Shown piece by piece: positions 54,024-54,382 of a stretch of 54,382 bases of DNA (position 1 is its first letter; each line of letters opens with the position of its first letter). Both the position numbers and the translations under genes were made by a program. Under the pieces are notes generated by a model. The model was not told the DNA's origin. It saw nothing but the letters and a program-made list of their open reading frames with translations, and made no database searches. Source of the DNA: Muribaculaceae bacterium (GTDB lineage: Bacteria > Bacteroidota > Bacteroidia > Bacteroidales > Muribaculaceae); contig JAGBIJ010000031.1 in assembly GCA_017935045.1 (NCBI GenBank), forward strand, positions 1 to 54,382. Direction: 5' to 3'.

Positions 54024-54056
54024 AGTGATAATGATTCCTGTTGAGACGTTATCTCA

Positions 54057-54105
54057 CAAAATTACAAAAATAATTTGTGTAATCAAAAATAATTGTGTAA
54101 GTTTG
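54057..54105. promoter_or_regulatory. Interleaved divergent promoters of cas9 and tracrRNA
   Basis: Minus (cas9): -33 TTTTTG (54089-54084) and -7 TAATTTTG (54064-54057). Plus (tracrRNA): -33 TTTG (54074-54077), 20-nt spacer, -7 TAAGTTTG (54098-54105). The two -33 boxes lie inside each other's promoter. A 17-bp near-direct repeat (AAAAATAATTTGTGTAA, 54066 and 54085) covers them. Confidence 0.8.
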
Positions 54106-54108
54106 CAA

Positions 54109-54203
54109 CGCAAAAATAATAATAGCAAATCACAATAAGGATTATTCCGTTGTGAAAACATTTGGAGAGGGAAAGCCAACCGGTCTTTCTCTCTCGTCTT
54201 TTC
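54109..54203 (+). ncRNA. tracrRNA
   Basis: Transcribed opposite to cas9. The anti-repeat at 54115-54135 (AATAATAATA then GCAAATCACAA) pairs with the repeat 5' end TTGTGATTTGC and TATTATTATT, leaving a two-base TT bulge on the crRNA. Then come a short hairpin GGATTATTCC (nexus-like), the segment GTTGTGAAAACA, and a terminator hairpin GAGAGGGAAAG/CTTTCTCTCTC followed by CGTCTTTTC. A perfect promoter lies a few nucleotides upstream. Predicted length about 95 nt. Confidence 0.9.
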
Positions 54204-54251
54204 AAGAATATAGATTTTACTTTGGCTGCGCGGATTCTATCGGCGCGGAGA

Positions 54252-54284
54252 CAAAAAAGGAGGACAGCTGTCGGGCTGTCCTCC
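54252..54284 (-). terminator. rRNA operon terminator
   Basis: Stem GGAGGACAG/CTGTCCTCC, with CTTTTTTGT after it on the minus strand, just downstream of the 5S gene. Confidence 0.88.
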
Positions 54285-54289
54285 TCGGT

Positions 54290-54382
<93 letters not shown>

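Overview
The window looks like a gut Bacteroidales chromosome, possibly Muribaculaceae (the family is a guess). Two things support this. Most promoters fit the Bacteroidetes pattern of a -33 TTG/TTTG and a -7 TAnnTTTG about 19-22 nt apart. The gene content is also typical: an SLBB-free set of beta-barrel receptors, PorT-like proteins, BspA-type LRR, lipoproteins with Bacteroidetes lipoboxes, pyruvate phosphate dikinase and a compact type II-C CRISPR-Cas9 system. The right edge is the 3' end of an rRNA operon (5S, minus strand).

Region 1 (1-8.4 kb) is accessory DNA. A DUF6194-like gene broken by one nonsense codon and an AlkD-type glycosylase gene are each framed by the same promoter block upstream and the same ~76-bp imperfect palindrome downstream, like small gene cassettes. 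A leftward module (65-aa membrane protein, ThrE-type exporter pair, LysR regulator) sits between two ~600-bp direct repeats. The second repeat runs into a split HipBST-type toxin-antitoxin operon (hipB, HipS-like, HipT-like). A four-helix-bundle (S23/IVS) gene with AT-rich repeated flanks lies between HipS and HipT.

Region 2 (8.4-47.8 kb) is mostly core or envelope DNA: an acyltransferase; a beta-barrel receptor plus GHL10 glycosidase; pepT-miaA; an aspS-nif3-zinc ribbon operon; META and SIMPL proteins; an AAA/PD-(D/E)XK ATPase; ppdK; an LRR protein; a secreted GH13 amylase with two starch-binding modules; a tripartite RND efflux operon; an envelope cluster (LysM/periplasmic-binding fusion with PorT-like protein, DUF3332, MltF) next to purM; and an NlpC/P60 hydrolase preceded by a cluster of GTGCAAAA inverted repeats.

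Region 3 (47.8-54.2 kb) is the CRISPR locus. On the minus strand cas9, cas1 and cas2 lead towards a 7-repeat array of 47-bp repeats and 29-30 bp spacers. A tracrRNA gene, not previously marked, lies upstream of cas9 on the opposite strand, and its promoter interleaves with the cas9 promoter. Each repeat carries its own -33/-7 promoter, so each crRNA is probably transcribed separately. The degenerate repeat lies at the crRNA 5' end of the array, the polarity known for type II-C. A perfect promoter beside the array could drive a further small RNA on the minus strand.
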